Shown here one piece after another: positions 18,454 through 26,661 of a DNA stretch of 64,000 nt. Position 1 is the stretch's first letter; the number at the start of each line of letters is the position of its first letter. A model generated the notes under the pieces. It was not told the origin of the DNA. It saw nothing but the letters and a program-made list of their open reading frames with translations, and searched no databases. The translations under genes were made by a program, and so were the position numbers. This DNA comes from Epilithonimonas hungarica (GTDB lineage: Bacteria > Bacteroidota > Bacteroidia > Flavobacteriales > Weeksellaceae), in NCBI RefSeq assembly GCF_900102265.1, contig NZ_FNBH01000005.1, positions 62,001 through 126,000 of the forward strand, read 5' to 3'.

Positions 18454-18720
18454 ATGAAGCTTCCTATCATATGCCCAAGTTGCGACCATACTCTTAACGT
18501 CAGTCAGATGACATGCCCTTCTTGCGCAACTCAAGTGAATGGTGATTATGAACTTCCGGTCCTTTTGAAACTGAGCAGAGACGACCAAGAGTTTGTCCTC
18601 AACTTTTTTTTATCCAGCGGAAGTATCAAAGAAATGGCGAAACAAGCAGAACTCTCTTATCCGACCATGAGAAACAAAATGGATGATCTCATCGAGAAAG
18701 TAAAAAAACTTCAGAACTGA
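18454..18720 (+). CDS. DUF2089 family protein (zinc ribbon plus HTH)
   Basis: An 88-residue protein. CPSCDHTL (residues 8-15) and CPSCATQV (21-28) form two CxxC knuckles of a zinc ribbon. Residues 36-88 carry an HTH-like helix set (LSRDDQEFVLNFFLSSGSIKEMAKQAELSYPTMRNKMDDLIEKV) typical of DUF2089, probably a DNA-binding regulator. It opens a tight four-gene plus-strand unit with a PH-like membrane protein (5-base gap), a YIP1 protein (3-base gap) and a serine hydrolase (15-base gap), and is a good candidate for the unit's own regulator. Confidence 0.85.
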   Translation: MKLPIICPSCDHTLNVSQMTCPSCATQVNGDYELPVLLKLSRDDQEFVLNFFLSSGSIKEMAKQAELSYPTMRNKMDDLIEKVKKLQN

Positions 18721-18725
18721 AAATT

Positions 18726-19130
18726 ATGAAAAGTATTCCTGTGAGAATCGGTTGGGAGTTATTATTATTTATTTTAGTGGTAATGATTTTCTCAACCTAT
18801 CAAGAAATTCTAAAACTTAACTGGATAGCCTTGCTCTTTCCTATCTTCATATTCGTATTGGTTTTATGGCTTTGTTTTTCTATAAAATATTATTTGGATG
18901 ATGAATTTCTCTACATCAAAAATTCAATTTTTGGGACAACTAAAATTGATGTTAAAGAAATCTATAAAATAGAAAAGAGCTGGAATCTGCTTTCCTCACC
19001 AGCTCCAAGCATTATTGGAAGAGTGGAAATATATTATAAAAATAACAGTATCGTGATTTCGCCAAGAGATTTTGAAGAATTAAAAAACGAACTTCTAAGA
19101 ATCAATCCAAACATCACTGTAAAAGAATAA
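18726..19130 (+). CDS. Small membrane protein with bacterial PH-like domain
   Basis: 134 residues: two hydrophobic helices (about 9-24 and 31-53) and then a cytoplasmic beta-rich segment YLDDEFLYIKNSIFGTTKID ... SIVISPRDFEELKNELLRINP that has the outline of bacterial PH domains. The final SPRDFEELKNEL is typical of those domains. Function unknown; such proteins often sit at the membrane in stress or envelope operons. Second gene of the DUF2089 unit. Confidence 0.65.
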   Translation: MKSIPVRIGWELLLFILVVMIFSTYQEILKLNWIALLFPIFIFVLVLWLCFSIKYYLDDEFLYIKNSIFGTTKIDVKEIYKIEKSWNLLSSPAPSIIGRVEIYYKNNSIVISPRDFEELKNELLRINPNITVKE

Positions 19131-19133
19131 ATT

Positions 19134-19703
19134 ATGACCTGGAAAACCATTTTTAACCCTTTCGGGAGATTTGATGAGAAAAATCTTCTCTTCGCAGGAA
19201 TACTATTTTTTGTTTTGAATATTTTTGGCTGTTACTATGCCGGAAATGTAAATGACAGCATTTTCCATCTTTCTCTTTTGAAAGAAAACCAGACGATTTG
19301 GGATGTTGTAAGAATCAATTCTTTGAGTACAATTTTCGCAATTCTTGTTCTATTTATTCTTGCTTTATTCTTTAATAATAAGACCCGTATCATTGATATC
19401 ATCAACACGGTTCTGGTATCCGCTATTCCGCTGATCATAATAATGCCAGTCTCCGGTATGTCATTCTTGAAGAATGCAACCCAGAGTATCACAAAAAGTG
19501 TTGGCAATCCCAATCAAATAGAAACTATAAACCTCATCTTGGTCACCGCTTTTGCATTGGCAACATTACCATTTATGATTTACAGCTTTGTACTTTATTA
19601 CAACGGATTCCAAACCGCGACCAATATCAAAAAGTGGCAGCACATTGTTCTTTTTGCAGTCGTTTCACTTATCCTGGTCATCGTTAGCCAGACTATACTT
19701 TAA
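19134..19703 (+). CDS. YIP1-family membrane protein
   Basis: 189 residues with five predicted membrane helices (roughly 18-36, 60-80, 85-108, 133-155, 170-188), a short N-terminal WKTIFNPFGRFDEKN segment and NTVLVSAIPLIIIMP in the third helix region, the layout of Yip1/YIPF-like proteins in Bacteroidetes. Molecular role is unknown in bacteria. Third gene of the DUF2089 unit. Confidence 0.7.
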   Translation: MTWKTIFNPFGRFDEKNLLFAGILFFVLNIFGCYYAGNVNDSIFHLSLLKENQTIWDVVRINSLSTIFAILVLFILALFFNNKTRIIDIINTVLVSAIPLIIIMPVSGMSFLKNATQSITKSVGNPNQIETINLILVTAFALATLPFMIYSFVLYYNGFQTATNIKKWQHIVLFAVVSLILVIVSQTIL

Positions 19704-19718
19704 ACAAAATTCAAACAT

Positions 19719-21380
19719 ATGAAAACCAAATTTTTATTGGTGCTGATCTTATTGGCACAGACTTTTCACACCCAAGATTTAACAGGTTCCTGGCAAGGCG
19801 AAATCGACCTTGGAGCAATGAAACTCCCTCTGATTCTGAATATTAAAAAAGATGGGAACAAATACATTTCCACGGCTAAAAGCCCAAAACAAGGCGACAA
19901 AACCATTACCGTTGATAGAACCGAATTTGCAAATAACGAGCTGATATTCGAAATGAAGGATCTGGATGCGTCTTACAAAGGACAATTCAAGACCGACCAT
20001 TTTGAGGGAACTTTTACGCAACGTTCCAGAGATTTCAATCTGGATCTTTCAAGGACCAATGAAAAAAATGTGGACAAAATCTCCAAAGAATCAAAAATCG
20101 AAGACCTTGGAAGCAGGGAGATCAACACCAAAAAGATTGATGATTTACTGAATTATATGACAGAGAATAAACAGTCTGTTGGAAGTATTTCCATTTTCCG
20201 AAACGGGAAAGAAGTTTACCAGAAAAACTTTGGTCAAGATCAATTGTCCAATGTAAAATGGGATTCCAATACACGTTATCAAGTTGGTTCTGTCAGCAAA
20301 TTATTTACGGCTATTATGCTAATGCAACAGGTAGAAAAAGGAAAGCTGAACCTCAGTGATAAACTTTCCAAATATTTTCCAGATGCTCCAAATGCCTATA
20401 AAATCACAATTGAAACAATGTTAAATCACACCAGTGGATTGGGCGATTATGTTGGAGAACAATACCAGTGGTTGTTCAAAAAACCGGTTGGAGACAAAGT
20501 AATTCTTGATACGATCAAGGCACAAGGCGTGGAATCCCAGCCGGGAGAAAAAACGAGATATTCCAATTCCGGATACTATCTTTTGAGCAGGATTCTGGAG
20601 AAAATCACAAAAACACCTTACAACGTGCTTCTGAAAGAGAACATTACAAACAAAGCGAATTTGAAAAACACTTTTTCAGTTCTGGACAACCCTACCAATG
20701 TTTTCAGATCTTATAAAAATAAAGACGGAAAATGGTTAGAAATAGAGGATTTTGACTTTCACAATTGTATTGGTTTGGGTGATATCGTTTCCACTCCTAA
20801 TGATTTGAATCTTTTCATTAATGCTTTATTCAATGGAAAGTTCGTGAAGAAAGAGACACTCGACAGGATGATGCCAACTTCTAAAAAGCCTTTAGATTTT
20901 GGATTAGGATTAATGGCTGTCCCGTTTTATACCAAAGTTTCTTTTGGACACGGTGGTGATACAGCCGGAAGTCATTCGATAACATCATATAATCCGAAAG
21001 ATGATTATTCTGTTTCAATGATCATTAATGGAGAAGAATATCCTCATAATGCTTTAGGATTAGGAATCTTGAGTATAATTTATGATATGGATTATACCTA
21101 TCCGAAATTCGGAGTTGATGCTACCAAATCTGTGGATACACCAGAAAAATTCCAGAAATATATTGGAGATTACACCTCTCCGGATATTCCTATGGATTTG
21201 AAAATCTTTTCACAAGACGGAAAACTGTTTGCGCAGGGAAAAGGTCAAACTTCTTTTGAACTGGAATATGTAGATAAAGATGAGTTCAAATTTGTACCTG
21301 CAAAGATCCAGATCAATTTTTTTCCAAATCAATTGCAGCTTTTGCAAAACGGAAAAACCTATAACTTTACCCGGAAATAA
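19719..21380 (+). CDS. Exported serine hydrolase (class C beta-lactamase fold) with N-terminal lipocalin-like domain
   Basis: 553 residues, signal peptide 1-18. Residues 20-112 (LTGSWQGEIDLGAMKLPLIL...) form a small beta domain often fused to these enzymes. The penicillin-recognising domain has S191-x-x-K194 (SVSK), Y281-S-N283 (RYSNSGYYLL) and H411-G-G413, the complete catalytic set of the AmpC/esterase/D-aminopeptidase family. The C-terminal 80 residues form a further beta domain. The substrate could be a peptide, ester or cell-wall fragment; resistance to beta-lactams should not be assumed. Last gene of the DUF2089 unit. Confidence 0.85.
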   Translation: MKTKFLLVLILLAQTFHTQDLTGSWQGEIDLGAMKLPLILNIKKDGNKYISTAKSPKQGDKTITVDRTEFANNELIFEMKDLDASYKGQFKTDHFEGTFTQRSRDFNLDLSRTNEKNVDKISKESKIEDLGSREINTKKIDDLLNYMTENKQSVGSISIFRNGKEVYQKNFGQDQLSNVKWDSNTRYQVGSVSKLFTAIMLMQQVEKGKLNLSDKLSKYFPDAPNAYKITIETMLNHTSGLGDYVGEQYQWLFKKPVGDKVILDTIKAQGVESQPGEKTRYSNSGYYLLSRILEKITKTPYNVLLKENITNKANLKNTFSVLDNPTNVFRSYKNKDGKWLEIEDFDFHNCIGLGDIVSTPNDLNLFINALFNGKFVKKETLDRMMPTSKKPLDFGLGLMAVPFYTKVSFGHGGDTAGSHSITSYNPKDDYSVSMIINGEEYPHNALGLGILSIIYDMDYTYPKFGVDATKSVDTPEKFQKYIGDYTSPDIPMDLKIFSQDGKLFAQGKGQTSFELEYVDKDEFKFVPAKIQINFFPNQLQLLQNGKTYNFTRK

Positions 21381-21419
21381 ATTTCCAAAAGAGACCTGGC
21401 TATTAATGAATAAAAAGCT

Positions 21420-21507
21420 GCGCAGGAGTTGGGCAACTCTTGCTTAGGTTTCTGCCAACTCCAGCGCAGGTGTTGGTAAAAAGAAGCGCAGGTTTCCGTT
21501 AACAGTT
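21420..21507. repeat. Tandem repeat, four degenerate units of 22 bp
   Basis: GCGCAGG (or GCTTAGG in unit 2) occurs at 21420, 21442, 21464 and 21486, exactly 22 bases apart. The unit pattern is roughly GCGCAGGnnTnnGnnAAC plus a variable tail. It lies between the convergent serine hydrolase and metalloprotease genes. Confidence 0.75.
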
Positions 21508-21522
21508 AAATTCAAATAATAA

Positions 21523-21555
21523 AAGCGAGGCGTCTCTATAAGATCAGCCTCGCTT
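21523..21555 (-). terminator. Terminator after the metalloprotease gene (minus strand)
   Basis: On the minus strand AAGCGAGGC pairs with GCCTCGCTT and is followed by TTATTATTTG. The loop begins TGATCTTAT, a sequence shared with the next hairpin at 24517-24554. Confidence 0.75.
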
Positions 21556-21581
21556 CGTAAAAACACAAATTAAATATTATA

Positions 21582-24482
21582 CTATTTCTTGATCACTTTT
21601 GCTGTTTCTGTTTTGCCTTCCACAGAAGCTTTTACAAAATAAACCCCAGAAGATAATCTCGAAAGGTCAATAACATTGGAATTGCTGATCTCCTGCAACA
21701 ATTGCCCGGCAGAATTATAAACAGAAATCTGTTGTACTTTTTTGTCAGAGGTCACCCGCAGGATATCAGTAACCGGATTTGGATAATATCTGAGAGAGCC
21801 ACTGCTAATATCAGAAACTCCCAATTGTCCAATATTCAAAGTATAATCCTCTACCTGTCCATAATAAGAAGCTCCGCATGGCGTTGTATTGGGATTGGAA
21901 ATAGCCCCATAAAGCCTTACCCTCATCTTTGTTCTTCCAGCTACAGCAGTCGCGGGAATTGTTACAACACCAGTCCAAGGAGATGTTTTATAACTGGTGG
22001 TTAAAACTTTTTCTCCAGCATCATCGAAATCGCCATCCTGATTGAGATCGATCCATACAATTACCTGATCAAAATCTGAAGAACCAGTCGTAGAAGATGC
22101 TGTGAAGTTGTAGATCCGCCCAGCCGTCACATTGCCGATAACATTAGAAAAGTCTTCGTAGCCTGCATTAGAAGCAGAATTATTATTGATATCTGCGAAC
22201 GTTACATTGGCAATCTTTTCAGAACTCAAATATGTAGATTCCGCTGTACAATAGCTATGGGCACCAGTGAAGAATCTGAGACCAGCATAAGCCCCCGTTG
22301 TTCCACTGCAAATAGCCGCTACATCCACATCATATGATCTATTGATCTCTAATTGAGATAAATCGTAATGGTTGGTATTGATATTATTAATTACAGTCCA
22401 ATTATTTTCTGAAGATCTTTTATATCTCAAAGTATAGCTGGCTCCTGCGACCAGGTCCCAATCTACAGTTGCTGTGGTCTGTGTGATGTCAGCAGCTAAT
22501 AAATTAGTCGGTGCAGAACCGTCACATGCTCCAACACTTGACACAGCAATATTTCCTAAAGCATAGAAAACATTATCAACCGCAGAAACCCTCACAATGA
22601 TCTGTGAATTCGAAGTAATTGCTGAAAAATCAAAAGATTCAGATCCGTCGTTAGGTGTCGAATTCGTTAAAACACTCCAAGTCAAACCCTGATCTACTGA
22701 ATAATCGATTTTCACATTGGACACATTATAAGGTGCAATATGCGTATTCACAACATCCCAGGTAATTGGACTTGATACGTTATTGTAAACCTTTGATGCT
22801 GTCATTTTGAAAGGTCCGTCATTCCCCACTGTAATGGTTTGTGAACCAAATGCAGTTTGCTGTTGTGTCACGTCCGGATTGTTATCTCTAACCAAAACCC
22901 GGAAATTCATTGTTCTTGCCACATTGGAAACGGATTCCCAATCTGCTGCGTTAGATAAACTTCCGCCCATCACCGTACCTAGTTTCGGAAAATATCTGTA
23001 AGGTAAGCCAGAAGGAGGCAATGACCTGAATTTGGCACCATTAGTATTATTATCAGTAACTGATTTTACCGGAGCTGTCGCCAGATCATATTCTTCCCAA
23101 CTGTAAGTCAATGGGTCATTTTCAGCATCAGAAGCATCCGCCTTCAGCACAAAAGCTGTACCCTTTGGAATGGTCTTATTTTGTAAAACTGCAACAACAG
23201 GAGGGCTATTATCAATCGTTTTGCTGTTTCCACAAGGCTGGGAATTGACATAATCCTGAACCTGTTCCACACTTCTTGTATGAAAATACGAATCAGAATA
23301 GTTTTGTACATTATCAAAAATCGAAATGCCTCCATATCCCATAATGGTTGAACCAGAACCAGGTTCCATATGAGCCGTTTGATTCGGCGCAGCCTGAATG
23401 TCAAAAGAATAAGTATGGTCCGCTCCAAACTGATGTCCCATCTCGTGGGCCACCAGATCGATATCGAAACGTTCGCCCTCCGGACCGCCTGTCTTTGGTG
23501 TACTGAAGGCTGCTCCTTTTGAATTAGCATCCAAATTGCCGGACGGATTTCTGCACACATTCCCGACATCTCCAGCATTTCCAGAACCTCCGGTTCTTCC
23601 AAACAAATGGCCGATGTCATAAGCATTATTCCCGATGACAGAAGTCAGGGTCTGCTGTAATTCCAGATTCCAAGTACCACCAATTCCTACGTTGGCATTG
23701 GAGTAAGGATCGGTTGACGGATTGGTGTAAATCAACTGAGGAAAATCCTGCACATCCAGATGGATTGCAAAATCCTTTTCAAAAACACCATTTACCCTTG
23801 TTACCGTAGCATTGATCGCAGCAAAAGCTTGTGGAATGCCACCGAAATATTGTGTGTATTCTCCAATTACAGAGATTGCTAACCTATAAGTTCTGTATTT
23901 TTTATCGCTTGTTTTACTAAAATCTGTTACTGAATTCGAAAAATCTGCACCTTTTGCCAATTGGTCAATTTGGTGTTTACTGATCGGGGATTCATTGGTT
24001 GTGCAGGAAAATGCAGATTCTCCTTTTTGCTTTTCAGTTTTTGGAAAAACACCATAAACAGTTTTCTCTTTGTCCAATGGTTCAATAAATTCATATTGTC
24101 CATCTTTGAACATCATCGATTGTAAATCGTATGGAGACACACTGAATCTTACCCAAACCGTAGGCTCACCCACCTTAGTCCCGACATAAGAACCTAGTTG
24201 ATAACGATCTGCCAAAGATTTCTCGACAACCGGCAAGCTATAAACCTCAAACCGTTCGGTCTTACCGTCTAAAGTTGGCAGATCAATGAAGGTTGGTTTA
24301 TTATTTCTTCCCATCGCTTGTGCATTTGACAACTGATCTCTTATCAAATCAAGATCGAGAGAATAGAATTTCTTGGACTTTGTTTCTTTTAAATCCGTTC
24401 CTTTCAATGTAGTAGGACTCCATTGAGCTGAAGCTAGAGCAATTCCGCCACAAAGAGAAAGAACAGCAAAAATTTTCTTCAT
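21582..24482 (-). CDS. T9SS-secreted reprolysin-like zinc metalloprotease
   Basis: 966 residues from ATG 24482, giving MKKIFAVLSLCGGIALASAQ as signal peptide; the ATG at 24557 is disfavoured because the upstream gene's terminator lies in that extension. A propeptide-like region covers about 25-190. The metzincin catalytic site is HEMGHQFGADH (H346, E347, H350, H356) with Met-turn STIMGYGG (M381). After it come a PKD/Ig-like region, a fibronectin III domain (CDGSAPTNLLAADI...), a GEVED domain (VIVWIDLNQDGDFDDAGE ... GQVEDYTLNI) and a type A T9SS sorting domain (YYPNPVTDILRV ... GVYFVKAS ... KVIKK). It is probably a secreted or surface-bound protease and the last of three cargo genes in a row. 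Confidence 0.92.
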   Translation of the reverse strand: MKKIFAVLSLCGGIALASAQWSPTTLKGTDLKETKSKKFYSLDLDLIRDQLSNAQAMGRNNKPTFIDLPTLDGKTERFEVYSLPVVEKSLADRYQLGSYVGTKVGEPTVWVRFSVSPYDLQSMMFKDGQYEFIEPLDKEKTVYGVFPKTEKQKGESAFSCTTNESPISKHQIDQLAKGADFSNSVTDFSKTSDKKYRTYRLAISVIGEYTQYFGGIPQAFAAINATVTRVNGVFEKDFAIHLDVQDFPQLIYTNPSTDPYSNANVGIGGTWNLELQQTLTSVIGNNAYDIGHLFGRTGGSGNAGDVGNVCRNPSGNLDANSKGAAFSTPKTGGPEGERFDIDLVAHEMGHQFGADHTYSFDIQAAPNQTAHMEPGSGSTIMGYGGISIFDNVQNYSDSYFHTRSVEQVQDYVNSQPCGNSKTIDNSPPVVAVLQNKTIPKGTAFVLKADASDAENDPLTYSWEEYDLATAPVKSVTDNNTNGAKFRSLPPSGLPYRYFPKLGTVMGGSLSNAADWESVSNVARTMNFRVLVRDNNPDVTQQQTAFGSQTITVGNDGPFKMTASKVYNNVSSPITWDVVNTHIAPYNVSNVKIDYSVDQGLTWSVLTNSTPNDGSESFDFSAITSNSQIIVRVSAVDNVFYALGNIAVSSVGACDGSAPTNLLAADITQTTATVDWDLVAGASYTLRYKRSSENNWTVINNINTNHYDLSQLEINRSYDVDVAAICSGTTGAYAGLRFFTGAHSYCTAESTYLSSEKIANVTFADINNNSASNAGYEDFSNVIGNVTAGRIYNFTASSTTGSSDFDQVIVWIDLNQDGDFDDAGEKVLTTSYKTSPWTGVVTIPATAVAGRTKMRVRLYGAISNPNTTPCGASYYGQVEDYTLNIGQLGVSDISSGSLRYYPNPVTDILRVTSDKKVQQISVYNSAGQLLQEISNSNVIDLSRLSSGVYFVKASVEGKTETAKVIKK

Positions 24483-24516
24483 AATATGATTGTTACAATT
24501 ACCCAGATCATCAATG

Positions 24517-24554
24517 TTAAAAAACGAGACCTTTCCGATAAGATCAGTCTCGTT
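24517..24554 (-). terminator. Terminator after the beta-helix protein gene (minus strand)
   Basis: AACGAGAC pairs with GTCTCGTT on the minus strand and is followed by TTTTTAACA. The loop TGATCTTATCGG... shares TGATCTTAT with the hairpin at 21523-21555. Confidence 0.75.
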
Positions 24555-24580
24555 CAAATTAATAATTATGATGAATAGAT

Positions 24581-26551
24581 TTACTTTTTGATTATTTTCG
24601 TCATTTCTGTTTTGCCTTCTAAAATTGTTTTCACAAAGTAAACTCCTGAAGATAACTTGGTAAGATCGATGACATTAGAATTGCTGACTTCCTGGATCAA
24701 TTGTCCGCCAACATCATAAACCGAAATGTGATCAACTTTTTTGTCTGATGAAACTGTCAACACATCATTCACAGGATTTGGATAAACCTGAATTTTCGTT
24801 TTTCCTGCAACATCCCCAACTGCCATTGTGGCAATGGTAAATTCGTCTGCCCCAATATCCGGCGTGGAAGCACTTCTCGCTTCTCCATCAAAATCCGCAG
24901 TAACATCTGCAATAGCAACACCCTTGTTATCAATAGCAGAATTTTCAGAATCCAGAACAAGATGGAGATTGATGGCAGAAACAAATTTTGGAAGAGCTTT
25001 TAAGGAATTGTTATTACCTCCAAGAATACTTTTCAATCCTGCAATATCAGTAAATGCAGGTGGACCTCCTGGGGTTTGTCCCAAATTCGGACCTGTACTA
25101 TAATAGATATTATTATCAATATTAGAATATGTCGCCGCTACCGGTGGAACCGAAATAGAATATGCCGGAATGCTAGTATCTGCTAAATTGACAACAAAAA
25201 TATTGTTTCTAAGGTCTATTGCACCCGCTGTAGAAACAGTAGAACTAAATGCTATAGGCATACCTTTGTTGGTTCCATCGTTCTGGGTTTCTGTCAGATA
25301 AACCGAATTGTTATAGACTTTATAACCTGTTCCCGCATTGATCAAAATTCCTCCAGTGTAAGTAGCACCTGAGGTATTTGCTGCAAAGCTGGATATTTTT
25401 GAAATGAAGTTGTTGCTTACCAATGTATTAGATGCAGTTCCCGCACTCAATATGATAGCTTCAGCTCCGTAACCTACAGTAGTTGCAGTTCTCAGACCGA
25501 CCAGATTATTGATATCATTCTGGCTGATTACAGTTCCTACAGTTGACCCGCCTAAACTAATTCCTGTAACAGAGCTATTGAATCCATTGCTAGAAAAGTT
25601 AGAAATTTTGTTTCCAATAATCTTATTTGCTGTAGGCGCACCACCTGCTCCTGCATTGTTGAAAATTTGAATCCCTGTTACACTACCTCCACCTGCATTA
25701 TTCACACTGATATTCTCGATAATGTTATTGGAAACAGTGGTATTCATAGTTGAAACGGCAAGCCAAATCCCTCTTTTTACATCATTAGAAGTATTTTCAA
25801 AGTTCCCGATTTTGTTCTCCGAAACTATCACACCGTCTGTCCCTCCAAGATAGATTCCCATAAATCTGTTAGAATTTTCCCCGCTTGTAGAAAGGTCATT
25901 TTTAGTAATCACTGAACCAGAACCGTTTCCGACCGCAGACACAGCAATCATATAGATTCCTTGATAGGATTTTTGTATGGAGTTATTTTCCAGTCGGATG
26001 TTATTAAAATATCCTGCAGTTTGCGCTCCAGCCGTGTTACTTACGATGATACCGCTTCCCGAAGTTTTCACACCATTGATAAGGGTCGTATTCTTCACTG
26101 TAACATTCGTCAGTGGATTGGCACTATCAGAAGAACCCATCGCAACAACCAATGCTCCAGTCGCAAAGCCATTGATAATACTTAGATTTCTGGAATCGGA
26201 GCCATTATTACTTCCGTCTATTGTAACGTTGCTTCCCAAGATCCTCAAAACAGGGCCTGCGGTAGCAGCATTGGTAATAGTTGCATCAACACCCGTTGCT
26301 GGTTTCAAAGTTACCGAAGTAAAGTTGGATGTTCCTGTGCTACGATTCAAAACAGCAGTTGCTGTTTCCGAAGTGTTAGCAGTTATGGTAAGATTGATTG
26401 CACCTTGGTGAGTTCCCGCATTGATGGCATCGAAAGCGTCTTTAACTGTTGCATAAGTCGCCGCTCCTGTTCCTGAGGTTGCAGTTACATCTACTTGTGC
26501 GAAAGCTGCAATTCCTACAAGGCTTGATAAAAAAAATAAAGTTTTTTTCAT
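24581..26551 (-). CDS. T9SS-secreted right-handed beta-helix protein
   Basis: 656 residues with a signal peptide (residues 1-18, cleavage at FAQ). Residues about 100-420 repeat short strands with Asn and Ile/Val ladders (NVTVKNTTLING, NIRLENNSIQKS, GVIVSENKIGNF, TVSNNIIENISV, KVYNNSVYLTE), the pattern of a PbH1 right-handed parallel beta-helix. Near the end is LLxIADV...DFDGEARSASTPDIGADEF, a motif common in such flavobacterial proteins, and then a type A T9SS sorting domain (VYPNPVNDVLTVSS ... KIIKK). It may bind or cleave polysaccharide, but no catalytic residues can be assigned. Confidence 0.88.
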   Translation of the reverse strand: MKKTLFFLSSLVGIAAFAQVDVTATSGTGAATYATVKDAFDAINAGTHQGAINLTITANTSETATAVLNRSTGTSNFTSVTLKPATGVDATITNAATAGPVLRILGSNVTIDGSNNGSDSRNLSIINGFATGALVVAMGSSDSANPLTNVTVKNTTLINGVKTSGSGIIVSNTAGAQTAGYFNNIRLENNSIQKSYQGIYMIAVSAVGNGSGSVITKNDLSTSGENSNRFMGIYLGGTDGVIVSENKIGNFENTSNDVKRGIWLAVSTMNTTVSNNIIENISVNNAGGGSVTGIQIFNNAGAGGAPTANKIIGNKISNFSSNGFNSSVTGISLGGSTVGTVISQNDINNLVGLRTATTVGYGAEAIILSAGTASNTLVSNNFISKISSFAANTSGATYTGGILINAGTGYKVYNNSVYLTETQNDGTNKGMPIAFSSTVSTAGAIDLRNNIFVVNLADTSIPAYSISVPPVAATYSNIDNNIYYSTGPNLGQTPGGPPAFTDIAGLKSILGGNNNSLKALPKFVSAINLHLVLDSENSAIDNKGVAIADVTADFDGEARSASTPDIGADEFTIATMAVGDVAGKTKIQVYPNPVNDVLTVSSDKKVDHISVYDVGGQLIQEVSNSNVIDLTKLSSGVYFVKTILEGKTEMTKIIKK

Positions 26552-26582
26552 ATAAATTATTTGAGAATAGGTTCAATTTTGG

Positions 26583-26639
26583 CAAAAAGAATCTCGGCTA
26601 TCCATAAAAGATAGTTTTACAATAGCCGAAAAGATTCTT
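26583..26639 (-). terminator. Long hairpin after the GEVED protein gene (minus strand)
   Basis: AAGAATCT-CGGCTAT pairs with ATAGCCG-(3-base bulge)-AGATTCTT, and on the minus strand the hairpin is followed by TTTTTG. It lies 23 bases beyond the stop at 26662. Confidence 0.65.
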
Positions 26640-26661
26640 AGATTATTTGAAAGAAATTTGA

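Noticed and set aside
24483-24557. Extension of the metalloprotease before its signal peptide
   Set aside because: The segment contains the terminator hairpin of the upstream gene and hides a good signal peptide.
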